Assembly: GCF_004765805.1 (NCBI RefSeq)
Contig: NZ_SBIU01000003.1
Location: 496,001 to 560,000 of the forward strand
From: Halorussus halobius
GTDB lineage: Archaea; Halobacteriota; Halobacteria; Halobacteriales; Haladaptataceae
Length of the DNA stretch: 64,000 bases
Direction of reading: 5' to 3'
Shown here: positions 17,425 through 27,041 of the stretch, one piece after another
How the letters are laid out: each line of letters starts with the position of its first letter
Numbering within the stretch: the first letter of the stretch is position 1
Program-made: the position numbers and the translations under genes
Notes under the pieces: model-generated
Seen by the model: the letters and a program-made list of their open reading frames with translations, nothing else
Told to the model about the DNA's origin: nothing
Databases searched by the model: none

Positions 17425-19452
17425 CTACTCAGTCTGGTGGATATGTGTCGCCTGCCAGAACCAGTTCGCGTACGCCGGGTCGACGATGTTCTCTATCGCT
17501 CCGGTGAAGTCCGCAGTATTCATCGGCATCCGCATCTTCGAGTAGTCATTCACCATGTATGCCATGTCTAGGTAGGTTTTCTCGATTGCCGTCGCCCACT
17601 TTTCGTTCCGATTTTCGGGATCCATCTCAGTGTAAGCATCGTCAATGAGGTCGTCGGCACCTGCGTCAACTACGCCGTAGCCCGAGCGATTGTAGTTGTA
17701 CGAGTCTGCTCCGCTCTCCTCCTTAGCCTGATTGGAGTGGAAGAACAGCTGAAGCGAAGTACCGAATGCGCTGGTCCCACCCCAACCCGCCGTGTAGATG
17801 TCGTAGTCAGCATCGTAGGCGACGATGTCAGTCCTCGTGTTGAACCCGGTTGGTTCAAGGGTCACGGGAATGCCGACCTTCCCGAGATTCTCCGCCCAGC
17901 GCTCGAACGCCTGGCCCGTCTTGGGATTCTCACCAGGCGGACTTATTAGTATCTCTATGGGCCCATCCATGACCTCCGAGATTGCCTCGCCGTTGACGTA
18001 CAGCTCGACGTCCGAGAGGTCGTCGAGTTCACTCGACACGGCCTCGTCGAACGTGTAATCGTGTTTTGCTTCCGACTGGCTCGCCTCGACGCCGGACAGC
18101 GAACCGGGGTACTCTCGCCCGGCGTACGTCCCCTCAGAGCCGTCGATGACTTCACCGTTCTCCAAGAACGACCGAATCGCCTCAACATCGGGTTCGGCGG
18201 TCTCGTCTTGGCCGCGGAATTTGAACGCTTCAGACGCCGGATCTTCGAGGAGTTCCCCGTCGTAGACCGTTTCCGGGCGGACACCAGAGTACCCGGGCGA
18301 CTGAGCGAAGTCGCCGTCGTACACGTACCCCTGCTGGAGTTCCTCGACCCAGTAATAGTCGTCCCACGCGAACGCAGCCGCCTGTCGGAAGGCGATGTCG
18401 TCGAGCGGTTCCCGACGAAAGTTCATGTCGACGTATCCGAACCCGCTGTCGTATCCGTTTATGAGACCGAGACCCTCGGTGTCCTGTGCCTCGGGAATCT
18501 CTTCAGTCCGGAGGCTGCCGTAGTGGGTGTCAATTTCGCCGCGCATGAACGCCTCCGTCAGCGCGGAGGTGCTACCGTAAATCGAGAAGTTAACCTGGTC
18601 GAGGAAGGGGCCGCCCGTCCGGAGGTTGTCGTGTTCCTCGATCCAGTCCAAGTCCGTGAGGGGATACTCCTCGGCGTCGCGGAACTGGACCTGCATGTCG
18701 GTATCGGGGTTGAACTGGGTGATGATGCCGGGGCCAGTGCCGACCGGGCCGTTCTCGCGCTCCTCCATCGGGTCGTAGTTCTGATGGTCGTCAACGTCCG
18801 ACCAGATGTGCTCGGGGATCATCGGACACGCGCCGAGCGCTGTCGAGTCCCATGTTCCGACTGGTTGAGTCAGCGTCATCCGGCAGTCCCAGTCGCCGTC
18901 GTCCTCCGTGACCTCTGCAATGTTGTTCCAGACTGTGGACCACTCACCAACCTCGTTCTCGATTATGTAGTCGTGCGAGAAGATGACGTCGTCGACGGTG
19001 AAGTCCTCGCCGTCGTTCCACGTGAGGTCCTCCCGAACGTTGAAGACGATCTCCGGTTGGTCGGCGTCCGCGTTCTGGAGCTCCCAGTCGGTGAACACCC
19101 ACGGCTGAATTTCGTAAGTGACCGGATCGGTCACAGTACCGAAGTCGTAGACGAGGTTAAGAGCGACCGCCGAGTACACGCTTCCGGCCATCATGTAGTT
19201 GGCGGTATCGGGGTTTTCGGACATCCCGTACCTGAGCGTGCCGCCCTGGGGGATATCGCTAGCGTCTTCGGCCACCGTGTCGGGTTCCTCCTCGGTGGTC
19301 GTCTCGTCGCTCTCCGTTTCGGTCGTCTCCTGACCGCCACCGCCACCGCTACAGCCAGCGAGTGAGAGGGCGACAGCGCCGGCTCCGCTCGCCTTCAGAA
19401 ACGTTCGTCGATCTTCGTTCGCATCGTCGGATCGGTTGCGCCGGTGTGGCAT
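17425..19452 (-). CDS. Peptide ABC transporter substrate-binding lipoprotein (SBP family 5, Tat lipoprotein)
   Basis: A 675-residue surface-anchored binding protein for a dipeptide/oligopeptide importer. The N-terminus has the twin-arginine motif RRTFLK and a lipobox ending LAGC, followed by a Gly run and a Thr/Glu-rich linker typical of haloarchaeal Tat lipoproteins. The body is SBP_bac_5: WVFTDWE, VREDLTWNDGEDFTVDDVIF and FVDMNFRREPLDD-type motifs. I use ATG 19452 because a TTTAAAT box lies 24-30 bases upstream; this gives a leaderless start and makes the upstream in-frame codons (to 19509) untranslated. The gene heads the importer operon. The codon and base composition is a little less GC-rich than its neighbours. 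Confidence 0.93.
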   Translation of the reverse strand: MPHRRNRSDDANEDRRTFLKASGAGAVALSLAGCSGGGGGQETTETESDETTTEEEPDTVAEDASDIPQGGTLRYGMSENPDTANYMMAGSVYSAVALNLVYDFGTVTDPVTYEIQPWVFTDWELQNADADQPEIVFNVREDLTWNDGEDFTVDDVIFSHDYIIENEVGEWSTVWNNIAEVTEDDGDWDCRMTLTQPVGTWDSTALGACPMIPEHIWSDVDDHQNYDPMEERENGPVGTGPGIITQFNPDTDMQVQFRDAEEYPLTDLDWIEEHDNLRTGGPFLDQVNFSIYGSTSALTEAFMRGEIDTHYGSLRTEEIPEAQDTEGLGLINGYDSGFGYVDMNFRREPLDDIAFRQAAAFAWDDYYWVEELQQGYVYDGDFAQSPGYSGVRPETVYDGELLEDPASEAFKFRGQDETAEPDVEAIRSFLENGEVIDGSEGTYAGREYPGSLSGVEASQSEAKHDYTFDEAVSSELDDLSDVELYVNGEAISEVMDGPIEILISPPGENPKTGQAFERWAENLGKVGIPVTLEPTGFNTRTDIVAYDADYDIYTAGWGGTSAFGTSLQLFFHSNQAKEESGADSYNYNRSGYGVVDAGADDLIDDAYTEMDPENRNEKWATAIEKTYLDMAYMVNDYSKMRMPMNTADFTGAIENIVDPAYANWFWQATHIHQTE

Positions 19453-19475
19453 ACCAATGAGGTATGCAATCATCC

Positions 19476-19483
19476 ATTTAAAT
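19476..19483 (-). promoter_or_regulatory. TATA box of the peptide importer operon
   Basis: ATTTAAAT, 24-31 bases before ATG 19452. The spacing fits transcription starting at the A of the ATG. Confidence 0.6.
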
Positions 19484-19581
19484 CTACTGGTTACAGGGTA
19501 AGTCTGCATAATGTATGCTTGACGGTGACAAAATGTAGTCCTCGGTGCGGTATTTACTCATTTCCGTAGATTTTGAGTGCA

Positions 19582-19860
19582 TCACTCCCCCAGACCCACG
19601 CCCGACAGACCCAGATAGCCGAAGTAGACCGTCGCCGCCGCCGCCATCGAGGCCATCGTCAGCCAGACCGACGGCGTGAGCGGACTCGGGTTGGACTGCG
19701 CCCAGAACACGCTCATGATCGACCAGAGCGTGGCGACCACGAAACCGAGCGTCATGAGCCACGTCCCGAGCAATCGACGCTCGGTCTGGGCGACGACGAA
19801 CGCGGCGGTCATCAGTAAGCCCGCCATAATCGCCAGCACTCCGCGGGTTCCCAGCGCCAT
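19582..19860 (-). CDS. Small membrane protein (three helices)
   Basis: A 92-residue hydrophobic protein with three predicted helices (about residues 5-25, 33-53 and 66-88). The start is ATG 19860. It lies between the importer and the DJ-1-like gene on the same strand, with 54 bases to the latter's stop. I see no motif that identifies a function. Confidence 0.65.
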   Translation of the reverse strand: MALGTRGVLAIMAGLLMTAAFVVAQTERRLLGTWLMTLGFVVATLWSIMSVFWAQSNPSPLTPSVWLTMASMAAAATVYFGYLGLSGVGLGE

Positions 19861-19914
19861 GGTGCTCTCACCTACGGGTGAGGAGACGCGGGTGATAAAA
19901 GTGTGCGTTCGACG

Positions 19915-20610
19915 TCACGCCGACGGGGTGACGCCGAGAAGCTCGGCGAGGGTGGTCGCGGCCTCGCTGGACGACCCGGGACCCCGGGCGGTGACGAGGT
20001 CCCCGTCGACGGTGACGCTGCTGTCGGCGTCGAGTTCGGCGTCCCAGTTCGCGCCCGCCGCCGTCACCTCGTCCTCGACCCAGTAGGGGAGTTTGCGACC
20101 GTCCGGCAGCAGGTCCTCGTCGTCGACGATTCCCTCCTCCCACTCGTTCGGGAAGCCGGTGACGTCCCGGCCGTCCACCAGAAAGCCACCGTTGCCGTCG
20201 CGGGCGAACGCGAGCAGCCCGACCGCGTGACAGACGACCAGCGCCTTCCGGTCGTCGTCGCCCTCGACCAGCTCCCGGAGGAGCGTTCTGGCGTGTCGGT
20301 CCTGATTCACGTCCCAGACGGTGCCGTGGCCGCCGGGGAACACGACCGCGTCGTACGCCTCCGGTTCGACCGCGGCCAGCGGCGTCGGGTCCTGGAGCCG
20401 CTGGTCGGTCTCGTGGACCTCCCTGACCCGGTCGGCCATCTGCTCGCCCACGTTCTCGGGGTCGACCGAGCGGTCGTCGACGACGGGTTTCGACCCGCTT
20501 GGCGTCGCCACGTCGACGCTCGCGTCGGTGTCGGACAGGGTTTCGAGCGGTTCGACGCACTCCTCTCCCCAGTACCCCTCCTCGCTGACGACGAACAGTA
20601 CGGATGTCAT
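19915..20610 (-). CDS. DJ-1/PfpI family protein, Hsp31/glyoxalase III-like
   Basis: A 231-residue cytoplasmic protein of the DJ-1/Hsp31 superfamily. Likely role: glutathione-independent glyoxalase or deglycase/chaperone. Seen: the Glu-containing G-Y-W-G-E-E at 12-17, the F-P-G-G-H-G turn at 91-96, and the nucleophile elbow V-V-C-H-A-V-G-L with Cys127 and His128. The insertion P-N-E-W-E-E-G around 155-160 is typical of the HchA-like branch. I use ATG 20610 (MTSVLFVVS), with TTTATT about 27 bases upstream. The longer in-frame N-terminus seen to 20718 runs into the tRNA and is not real. The family also includes amidotransferase-like members, so the reaction is not certain. Confidence 0.85.
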   Translation of the reverse strand: MTSVLFVVSEEGYWGEECVEPLETLSDTDASVDVATPSGSKPVVDDRSVDPENVGEQMADRVREVHETDQRLQDPTPLAAVEPEAYDAVVFPGGHGTVWDVNQDRHARTLLRELVEGDDDRKALVVCHAVGLLAFARDGNGGFLVDGRDVTGFPNEWEEGIVDDEDLLPDGRKLPYWVEDEVTAAGANWDAELDADSSVTVDGDLVTARGPGSSSEAATTLAELLGVTPSA

Positions 20611-20694
20611 CGTAGATTCGTAGTCGGTGGCGACCAATAAATCCGGGGCCACCCCCGCGAACTGCCGATTCCGAGCGATCGAGTTCGGGAGAAG

Positions 20695-20769
20695 TAGCGG
20701 GAGGTGGATTTGAACCACCGGTCTGCGGGTTATGAGCCCGCCGGAATCTCCTGGCTATCCCATCCCGCT
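20695..20769 (-). tRNA. Initiator tRNA-Met (CAU)
   Basis: 75 bases. The acceptor pairs are AGCGGGA/TCCCGCT with discriminator A, and CCA is not encoded. The anticodon is CAT in GGGCTCATAACCC. Three consecutive G-C pairs next to the anticodon loop and an A1-T72 acceptor end are hallmarks of the archaeal initiator tRNA rather than the elongator. The T-arm is GGTGGTTCAAATCCACC. Confidence 0.95.
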
Positions 20770-20793
20770 ACCAATCCGTAGCGCGGTTCCACA

Positions 20794-20799
20794 GTTAAG
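20794..20799 (-). promoter_or_regulatory. TATA-like box of tRNA-iMet
   Basis: CTTAAC on the minus strand, 25-30 bases before the tRNA 5' end at 20769. Confidence 0.4.
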
Positions 20800-20916
20800 G
20801 ATTGTGATTCGACCGCCGTATGCGAATTTGTCCCGCCGACGGCCGGCGACCGCTCGACCGCCGGCGCGGTGACTCTCCGGCGCTCGAAGGCCGGAACCGG
20901 TGGTGAACCCCAAGAG

Positions 20917-20925
20917 GTTTATCGC
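20917..20925 (+). promoter_or_regulatory. TATA box of the DUF2298 gene
   Basis: GGTTTATCG, 24-32 bases before ATG 20949, consistent with a leaderless mRNA. Confidence 0.5.
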
Positions 20926-20948
20926 TCGCCCGCCCGCCTACAGTTCGA

Positions 20949-23345
20949 ATGGAGTACGCGCTCGTCCTGCTGTGGTTCGTCGCCTTCCAGGCGCTCGCGG
21001 TGGCCGCACTCCCCCTCGCGGCCCGGCTGTTCCCCCGACATCCCGACCGTGGCGCGGCCCTCGCACTTCCGGTCGGACTCGTCGTCGTGACCACCGCGAC
21101 GTTCTGGGTCGGTCACCTCGGGTTCGGTCGCTGGACCGCCGTCCTCGGCGTCCTCGTCCTCGCGGGCCTGTCAGCACTCGTGCTGTGGCGCGACGCGTCG
21201 GTTCGACCGGGCGGGAGCGCCGGCGTCCGTCCGCTCGCGTACGCGGAAACTGCAATCGTGTTTGCGCTGGCGTTCGGCCTCCTGGTCGCGGTCCGGGCGG
21301 TCGACCCCGCCATCGTGCCCGGCGGCGGCGAGAAGTTCCTCGACTTCGGCATCCTGAAGTCGCTGGTCCGGGGCGACGCCCTGCCGCCCGCCGACATGTG
21401 GTGGGCGGGCGACCACGTCCTCTACTACTACGGCGGCCACCTGATGGCCGCGATACTGGCCCACCTCACCGACACGGCCCCGCGATTCGCGTACAACCTC
21501 GCGCTCTCGGGGTTCTACGCCTCGCTCGTGACCGCCGCCTACGGCCTCGGCGGAGCCATGGCCGACGCCCGGGGCGCGTCGGCCCGCGTCGGCGCGACCT
21601 TCGCGGCCTTTTTCGTCGGAATCGCCAGCAACCTCGTCGTCGCGGTGACGGGGCTCCTCGGGGTCCTCCCCGACTCGGTAGCCGGGGGCGCGACGGACTG
21701 GGTGGCCGACGGATTGCGCGGTACTGACGGGGCCCTCTCCAGCGCGGGCGAACTCGTGGCCGGCGGTCTCGACGCGTTCGGCTACTGGGCACCCAGCCGC
21801 GTCATCCCGAACACCATCAACGAGTTCCCGCTGTTTGCCTTCTACAACGGGGACCTCCACGGCCACATGCTCAGCACGCAGTTGCTCGTACTCGTCGCCG
21901 CGCTCGGGTTCGCCTACTACCGGACCCTGGCGGAGAACCACCGGCGGCGGCGCGTCCTCGCGTTCGGCGTCCTCCCGCCGGTAATCGCCTTGCTCGGCCT
22001 CGTCAACGTCTGGAGCCTCCCCACCGGACTCGGCGTGGCGTGGCTGGCGTTCGTGTTCGCGCCGGCCGACGCCGCGTCGCTGTTGCCCGGCGACGCCACC
22101 GGCAGGGAGGGTGCGCCCGCCTCCGACGGCGGCGAGCCAGTCGCCAGCGCCTCCCTCGCGTCGGCGCTCCGGGTCGAGGCCTGGCGGGTCGGCAGGGCGT
22201 TCGCGGGCGCGGGCGCGGTCACGGTGCTGACCGTGGCGTGGCTCTCGCCGTTCGTGGTCGGCGTCCTGCTCCAGTCGGCGAGCAACCGGAGCGTCGGCGT
22301 CCTGCCGCCCGCGACCACGGCGACGGGACTCGTACTGGTTCACGGGGCGTTCCTAGCGGTGTTCGCGTGCTACCTCTGGCCGCGCGCACGCGGGACGTTC
22401 TCCGCCGACCCCGTTCGGTTGGGCCTGCTGGCCGCGCTGGTGGTGCTGGTCGCGTGGGTCGCGGGCTATCCGGTCGTGGCGCTCGTGGTCCCCCTGCTCG
22501 TGGTCGGGTGGCTGTTGCTCCGGGCCGAACCCGACACCGACGCGAGCGCGGGAGCCGAGCGCCCGGTGGGCTACGAGACCGTACTGCTGGTCGGCGGGGC
22601 GGGGCTGGTGACGCTCGTGGAGTTCGTCTACGTCGAGGACGGGGCCATCTCGGGTCGGTTCAACACCGTCTTCAAGGTGTACATGCAGGTGTGGGTGCTG
22701 TGGGCCACCGCCACCGGAGCGATGCTGGCGGCCGCGCTGAGCGACCGGGCGGGACCGAGCGGCTGGTCGGCGTCGCTGGGCGGCCTCGACGCGACCCGGG
22801 CCGACCTGATGGCCGTGGTGGCCGCCGCGCTCGTGGTCTCGACGAGCCTCTACGGCGGGTTCACGCTCCGGAACCACTTCGCGCCGAACGACGACCTCGT
22901 GAGCCCCGACGAGATGACCCTCGACGGGCTCGACTACCTCGACGCCCGACACCCCGGCGAGGCCGACGCCATCCACTGGCTCGACGACCGCGAGGGCCAG
23001 CCCCACGTCGTCACCGCGCCGGGGAGTCCGTACCAGTGGTCGAGCCCGGTGCCCTCGCTGACCGGGCTCCCGGCGGTCGTCGGCTGGGTGTACCAGGAGG
23101 GCGCGTACCGGGGGTCCGAAGTGGCCCAGACGCGCGAGACCGACGTCGAGTACGTCTACACCGGCCATCCGGGCGAGCGGGCGGAGCTCCTCGAGGAGTA
23201 CGACGTGGAGTACCTCTACGTCGGGCCGTTAGAGCGCGAGGCCTACCCGAACGCCGATCTCGACTTCTCGGACGAACCGGGTCTCGAACCCGTCTTCGAC
23301 GAGGGCGACGTCGTAATCTACCGGGTGAGCGACCGCGATTCGTAG
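20949..23345 (+). CDS. DUF2298 (YYY-domain) membrane protein
   Basis: A 798-residue polytopic membrane protein with roughly 15 hydrophobic segments. It carries the family signature: G-G-G-E-K-F-L-D-F (125-133), L-P-P-A-D-M-W-W-A-G (145-154) and the name-giving Y-Y-Y-G-G-H at 159-164. DUF2298 proteins are large archaeal and bacterial membrane proteins that resemble GT-C fold glycosyltransferases, so a role in transferring sugars on the outer face is plausible but not shown here. The C-terminal ~130 residues are soluble, with a D-A-I-H-W-L-D motif. It is a single gene, convergent with the small zinc-ribbon gene. Confidence 0.9.
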   Translation: MEYALVLLWFVAFQALAVAALPLAARLFPRHPDRGAALALPVGLVVVTTATFWVGHLGFGRWTAVLGVLVLAGLSALVLWRDASVRPGGSAGVRPLAYAETAIVFALAFGLLVAVRAVDPAIVPGGGEKFLDFGILKSLVRGDALPPADMWWAGDHVLYYYGGHLMAAILAHLTDTAPRFAYNLALSGFYASLVTAAYGLGGAMADARGASARVGATFAAFFVGIASNLVVAVTGLLGVLPDSVAGGATDWVADGLRGTDGALSSAGELVAGGLDAFGYWAPSRVIPNTINEFPLFAFYNGDLHGHMLSTQLLVLVAALGFAYYRTLAENHRRRRVLAFGVLPPVIALLGLVNVWSLPTGLGVAWLAFVFAPADAASLLPGDATGREGAPASDGGEPVASASLASALRVEAWRVGRAFAGAGAVTVLTVAWLSPFVVGVLLQSASNRSVGVLPPATTATGLVLVHGAFLAVFACYLWPRARGTFSADPVRLGLLAALVVLVAWVAGYPVVALVVPLLVVGWLLLRAEPDTDASAGAERPVGYETVLLVGGAGLVTLVEFVYVEDGAISGRFNTVFKVYMQVWVLWATATGAMLAAALSDRAGPSGWSASLGGLDATRADLMAVVAAALVVSTSLYGGFTLRNHFAPNDDLVSPDEMTLDGLDYLDARHPGEADAIHWLDDREGQPHVVTAPGSPYQWSSPVPSLTGLPAVVGWVYQEGAYRGSEVAQTRETDVEYVYTGHPGERAELLEEYDVEYLYVGPLEREAYPNADLDFSDEPGLEPVFDEGDVVIYRVSDRDS

Positions 23346-23389
23346 CCCGGCGGGCCGGTAGCCACTCGCGGCCGCGACGCGCCGGACCG

Positions 23390-23542
23390 TCACTCCTCGC
23401 GGCCGCGCTCCCAGGCCGCCCGGCAGTCGGAGCCACAGAAGTCGTGAATCTCGAACTCCCCGTCGCCGTCCCGTACCGTGGCGACGGGATGCCACTCGTC
23501 GGACGGGATGGGTCGACCGCAGTGCGAGCAGCGCTGGCTCAC
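23390..23542 (-). CDS. 50-residue zinc-ribbon protein (DUF7576-like)
   Basis: A short ORF that starts GTG 23542 and encodes MSQRCSHCGRPIPSDEW, then a charged middle and F-C-G-S-D-C-R-A-A-W-E-R. Two knuckles, C-S-H-C and C-G-S-D-C, would bind one zinc ion (Cys5, Cys8, Cys36, Cys40). The layout matches the tiny zinc-finger proteins abundant in haloarchaea that I know as DUF7576. These are thought to help protein-protein or nucleic-acid contacts; the function here is unknown. It is convergent with the DUF2298 gene (44 bases apart). Confidence 0.75.
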   Translation of the reverse strand: MSQRCSHCGRPIPSDEWHPVATVRDGDGEFEIHDFCGSDCRAAWERGREE

Positions 23543-23632
23543 GGCTACCGAACCACCTCGCGGCCCGCCGCTCGCTCCGGACGGTCTCGGACTGCCGCCC
23601 CCGAAGGAACCACTGTTGTCCCCCTCGACCCC

Positions 23633-23953
23633 CTACGGGCGGTCGCGATTCGTTCCGGCTCGCGCGCGGTCGTCCTCGACCGCGCCGCCGCCCGCCTCGC
23701 GCTCGCTCACCTCGACCGACCCGTCGGCCCGGACGACGACGTCGCAGCCGGCGAAGGTGAACTCGACCTGACCGCCCCTTCGTCCGCTCCCCGGCGTGGG
23801 GGCGAACAGGTTGTCGAGCGCCTCCGGGTCCACGACGTGGTACAGCGGCCCCACCTCGGTCGGGTCGCTGTCGGTGGTCTCGGCGACGGCTTCGATGACG
23901 CGTTGGCTGGTCGAACGGTCGGCGACGGGAGTCCCGCGCATTGTTTGGCTCAT
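23633..23953 (-). CDS. HalOD1 output-domain protein
   Basis: A 106-residue protein. The N-terminal part (residues about 15-80) carries the HalOD1 pattern: S-Q-R-V-I-E-A-V-A-E, D-P-x-E-V-G-P-L-Y-x-V-V-D-P-E-A-L-D-x-L-F, then V-E-F-T-F-A-G-C-D-V-V-V. The C-terminal 25 residues are low-complexity and charged. HalOD1 is a haloarchaeal output domain found alone or behind receiver domains, so this is a likely signalling or regulatory adaptor. It lies close to the large sensor-regulator at 24071, on the same strand. Confidence 0.85.
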   Translation of the reverse strand: MSQTMRGTPVADRSTSQRVIEAVAETTDSDPTEVGPLYHVVDPEALDNLFAPTPGSGRRGGQVEFTFAGCDVVVRADGSVEVSEREAGGGAVEDDRARAGTNRDRP

Positions 23954-24070
23954 TCTGTACCCGTTCGAAAGGCCACCGACGGGATAGCGGTTGGCGATAG
24001 ATGGATATCCGCCCGCCGACCCGAGGGGGTATACTTATAAATCGGCCGCGTCAGTCGCCTGAAACGGGAC

Positions 24071-26875
24071 TCAGCCCTCCTCGAACAGCAGACCGAACAG
24101 CGCGCGCTCGGCCGCCCGGACGTGGCGGCTCACCGTCGGCTGGGACACCCCGAGCGCGTCGGCGACCTCCTGGGCGGTGCTCTCGCGGGGCCACTCGAAG
24201 AACCCACCGAGGTAGGCCGTCCGGACCACCTCCCGCTGGCGGTCGGTGAGCCGGTCGGCGAGTTCGGCCTCGAACGCCCGCCGGGTCATCACCGGCTCGT
24301 CGACCGCCCGGCGCGCGACCAGTTCGACGTCGTCGTAGTAGGCCTCGAACAGTTCCACGAACTGCCGGACGTCGCCGTCGGGCGGGATGCGGACGACGAA
24401 CCTGGCCTCCCCGTCGGCGGCGGTCTCGGACCGGGGCATCCCGCCACGGTCGACCAGCGACCGGAGGAACGACTCGTCGGCCAGCGCCGCCTCGTAGAGG
24501 CACTCGTCGTCGCGGTCGGCGACGAGGCGCACGTCCTCGACCCACGACACGTCCTCGACGAACGCCAGCGTCTCCTCGGCCGAGACGCCCCGAACCGTGA
24601 AGTACGCGTGGAGCCGCCCGTCCGTGCGCTGGACGGCGTTGTCGAACTCGAACGTCGCCCCGGTCTCGGAGACGAACGCGAGGACCGCCGTCGACGACCC
24701 CCGAACGCGGAAGTCGAGTTCTATCGAGCGGTCGCTGACGAGGGCCTGGCGCTGTTCGAGCGCGTTGAGCCCGTAACCCAGCAGTTCGCCCAGCTCGACC
24801 AGCACGTTCCGCTCGGTCTCGTCGAACGCGTCGGTCTCGCCCGCGTACAGGTTGAGGACGCCACGGATCGCGTCGCCGTACTCGACGGGGACCGACGCGC
24901 TCGACCGGTAGCCGCGCTTGAGCGCCTGCTCGCGCCACGGCTCGAACGGCGGGTCCCCGAGCAAGTCGTTCTGGACCTGAATCTCCGCGGTCCGGACCGC
25001 GCGCCCGGTCGGCCCGCGCCCGCGCTCGTCGGTGTCGTCGGCGGTCACGACCACCTCCTCCAGATACCCCTGCTCGACGCCCGCCCACGCCTCCGGCGTC
25101 ACCTCGTCGGTCGCCCTGTCGCGCGTGCCGAACCACGCGAATCGGTACGGGCCGGCGTCGGTCAGCCGGTCGCAGGCGGCCTGCATCACCTCCTGGGGCG
25201 ACGACGCCAGCGTGACCGCCCTGGCCAGCTCGCGGACGACGCTGTTTATCCGGTCGACGCGTTCGAGCTCTCGGTTCTTGACCCGGAGTTCGTCGCGGCG
25301 CTCGCGCAGGGTCGCCTCGCGCTCGGCCCGGTCGAGCGCCGAGCGGACGTTCGAGCACAGCAGGTCCGCCAGCGAGGCGTCGGTCGCGTCGAACGCCGCG
25401 CGGTCGGGCGCGCCCGCGAGCAAGACGCCGTGCTTGCCGAGCGGCACCGCGACGACCGAGCGGACGACCGGGGCGTTGGACCCCGCACGCGACGACCCGC
25501 CGGCGGGCGCGAGGTCGTCGACCACCTCGGACTCGCCCGCGACGAACGCCTGCCACGCGACGCCCTCGCTCCGGGCCTCGAGAAGCGCGTCGTCGACGCC
25601 GTCACCGGCCCACCGCTGGACCGCGGGCGCGAGACTCCCGGCGTCGTCGTCGTAGCGCGCGACCGCCGCGTTCGGGAACTCGAGCACGTCGACGGCGGCG
25701 TCGACCGCCAGCTCGCAGATGGCCGCGGGCGTCTCGGCGTCGGCCAGCGACCCCGCCGTCCCGGTGAGCGCGGTGAGCTTCCGCTCGCGTCGCTGGACCG
25801 TGTGCTCGCGCTCGCGGCGGTCGACCGCGGTCGCGAGCAGGCGGGCAACGCTCTGGACGAACTGGACGTCGTGGTCGGCGTACGTCCGCGATTCGGTGTC
25901 GTGGACCCCGAGGATGCCCCACGGGTCCTCGGACGGGCCGACGACCGTGCTGACGCCGCTGGTCACCCCGTGGTCGGTGAGCAGTTCGGCCCCCGTGAAC
26001 CGGGTTTCGGCGTCGAGGTCCGTGACGACGACCGGTTCCGCCGAGAGCAGGGTGTAACCGGGCTGCGAACCGCGCTCGGCCGCGACCGTGGCCGACCCCA
26101 CGACGCCGTCGCGCCAGCCGACGCCGGCCCGGACCAGCAGGTCGTCCTCCCGGGGTCGGCGTTCGAGGACCGTGGCGTACTCGTGGTCGAGGGCGTCGGC
26201 GACGAGTTCGACCGCCTCGTCGAACAGGTCGTCGAGCGGCCGGTCGTCGAGCACCGCCCGCGAGAGCGAGGCGACCGCGCGCTGCTGGCGCACCCGGTGC
26301 CTGAGCTCGGCCTCCCGGCGGTTCCGCTCGGCGACGTCCCGGACGACGCCGGCGAAGCGCCGTTGCCCGTCCACGGTGAACTCGCTGAACGAGACCTCGA
26401 CGGGGACCTCGGTGCCGTCCTCGTGCCGGCCGACGAGGGCCACGGCGTCCCAGTCGAGGGTCCGCTCGCCGGTGTCGAGGTACCGCCGGACGCCGGCCCG
26501 ATGGCGGTCGGCGACGTCCGGCGACATGAGCGTCGACAGCGACTCGCCGACGAGTTCGTCCGGGCGGTACCCGAACACGTCCTCGACGGCCGGGTTGGCG
26601 AACCGGACGACGCTGTCGACGTCGATGACGAGTAGCGCGTCCGACAGCGCCTCCGCGAGCGCCCCGACGTAGTCGCCGTCGACGCCCCCGTCCGCGACGA
26701 CGCGCGCCCCGTCACAGCCGGGCGCGGGCTCGGCCGGGAACCGTCGAGGCCCCGCGAGCGCGCCGCTCGCGGCGAACGCCGGCGCGAGTTCGTGGGGGTC
26801 CACTTCGGACGGCGGCGCGCGGCGTTCGCCCAGGATAGCCGCCGGGACGGGGGAAACGCGGATTGGCTCGCTCAT
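24071..26875 (-). CDS. Bat-type transcriptional regulator with PAS, GAF and HTH_10 domains
   Basis: A 934-residue cytoplasmic sensor-regulator. Domain order: variable head (1-65), PAS (about 70-195, with V-F-G-Y-R-P-D-E-L-V-G-E), three GAF-like domains (about 205-355, 365-515, 535-700), the bacterio-opsin-activator-associated domain (about 705-870) and a C-terminal HTH_10 (about 876-928) with L-T-D-R-Q-R-E-V-V-R-T-A-Y and A-L-G-V-S-Q-P-T-V-S-R-H. It probably senses light, redox or a small ligand and binds promoters directly. I take ATG 26875; a GTG one codon earlier is possible. The GAF count is from length and motifs, not from a profile search. Confidence 0.9.
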   Translation of the reverse strand: MSEPIRVSPVPAAILGERRAPPSEVDPHELAPAFAASGALAGPRRFPAEPAPGCDGARVVADGGVDGDYVGALAEALSDALLVIDVDSVVRFANPAVEDVFGYRPDELVGESLSTLMSPDVADRHRAGVRRYLDTGERTLDWDAVALVGRHEDGTEVPVEVSFSEFTVDGQRRFAGVVRDVAERNRREAELRHRVRQQRAVASLSRAVLDDRPLDDLFDEAVELVADALDHEYATVLERRPREDDLLVRAGVGWRDGVVGSATVAAERGSQPGYTLLSAEPVVVTDLDAETRFTGAELLTDHGVTSGVSTVVGPSEDPWGILGVHDTESRTYADHDVQFVQSVARLLATAVDRREREHTVQRRERKLTALTGTAGSLADAETPAAICELAVDAAVDVLEFPNAAVARYDDDAGSLAPAVQRWAGDGVDDALLEARSEGVAWQAFVAGESEVVDDLAPAGGSSRAGSNAPVVRSVVAVPLGKHGVLLAGAPDRAAFDATDASLADLLCSNVRSALDRAEREATLRERRDELRVKNRELERVDRINSVVRELARAVTLASSPQEVMQAACDRLTDAGPYRFAWFGTRDRATDEVTPEAWAGVEQGYLEEVVVTADDTDERGRGPTGRAVRTAEIQVQNDLLGDPPFEPWREQALKRGYRSSASVPVEYGDAIRGVLNLYAGETDAFDETERNVLVELGELLGYGLNALEQRQALVSDRSIELDFRVRGSSTAVLAFVSETGATFEFDNAVQRTDGRLHAYFTVRGVSAEETLAFVEDVSWVEDVRLVADRDDECLYEAALADESFLRSLVDRGGMPRSETAADGEARFVVRIPPDGDVRQFVELFEAYYDDVELVARRAVDEPVMTRRAFEAELADRLTDRQREVVRTAYLGGFFEWPRESTAQEVADALGVSQPTVSRHVRAAERALFGLLFEEG

Positions 26876-27041
26876 CACACTCTGGGTCGGGGGAGACCGT
26901 CTGTCCGGACCGCTCGGGCACGGTCGAAGACGACCGTCGGGTCGCCGTCAGCGGTGAGAGACAGCGATAGGTGAGGCGGTCGAGTTGGAAAAAGCGTTCG
27001 GCCGAGCGTGGACGTCGCCGGCCGGTTCGCGTCGGCGAAAG

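Noticed and set aside
19453-19509. Longer N-terminus of the peptide-binding lipoprotein
   Set aside because: It would put extra residues before the Tat signal and run through the TTTAAAT box.
20611-20718. N-terminal extension of the DJ-1-like protein
   Set aside because: It reads into the tRNA-iMet gene; the family start is at MTSVLFVVS.
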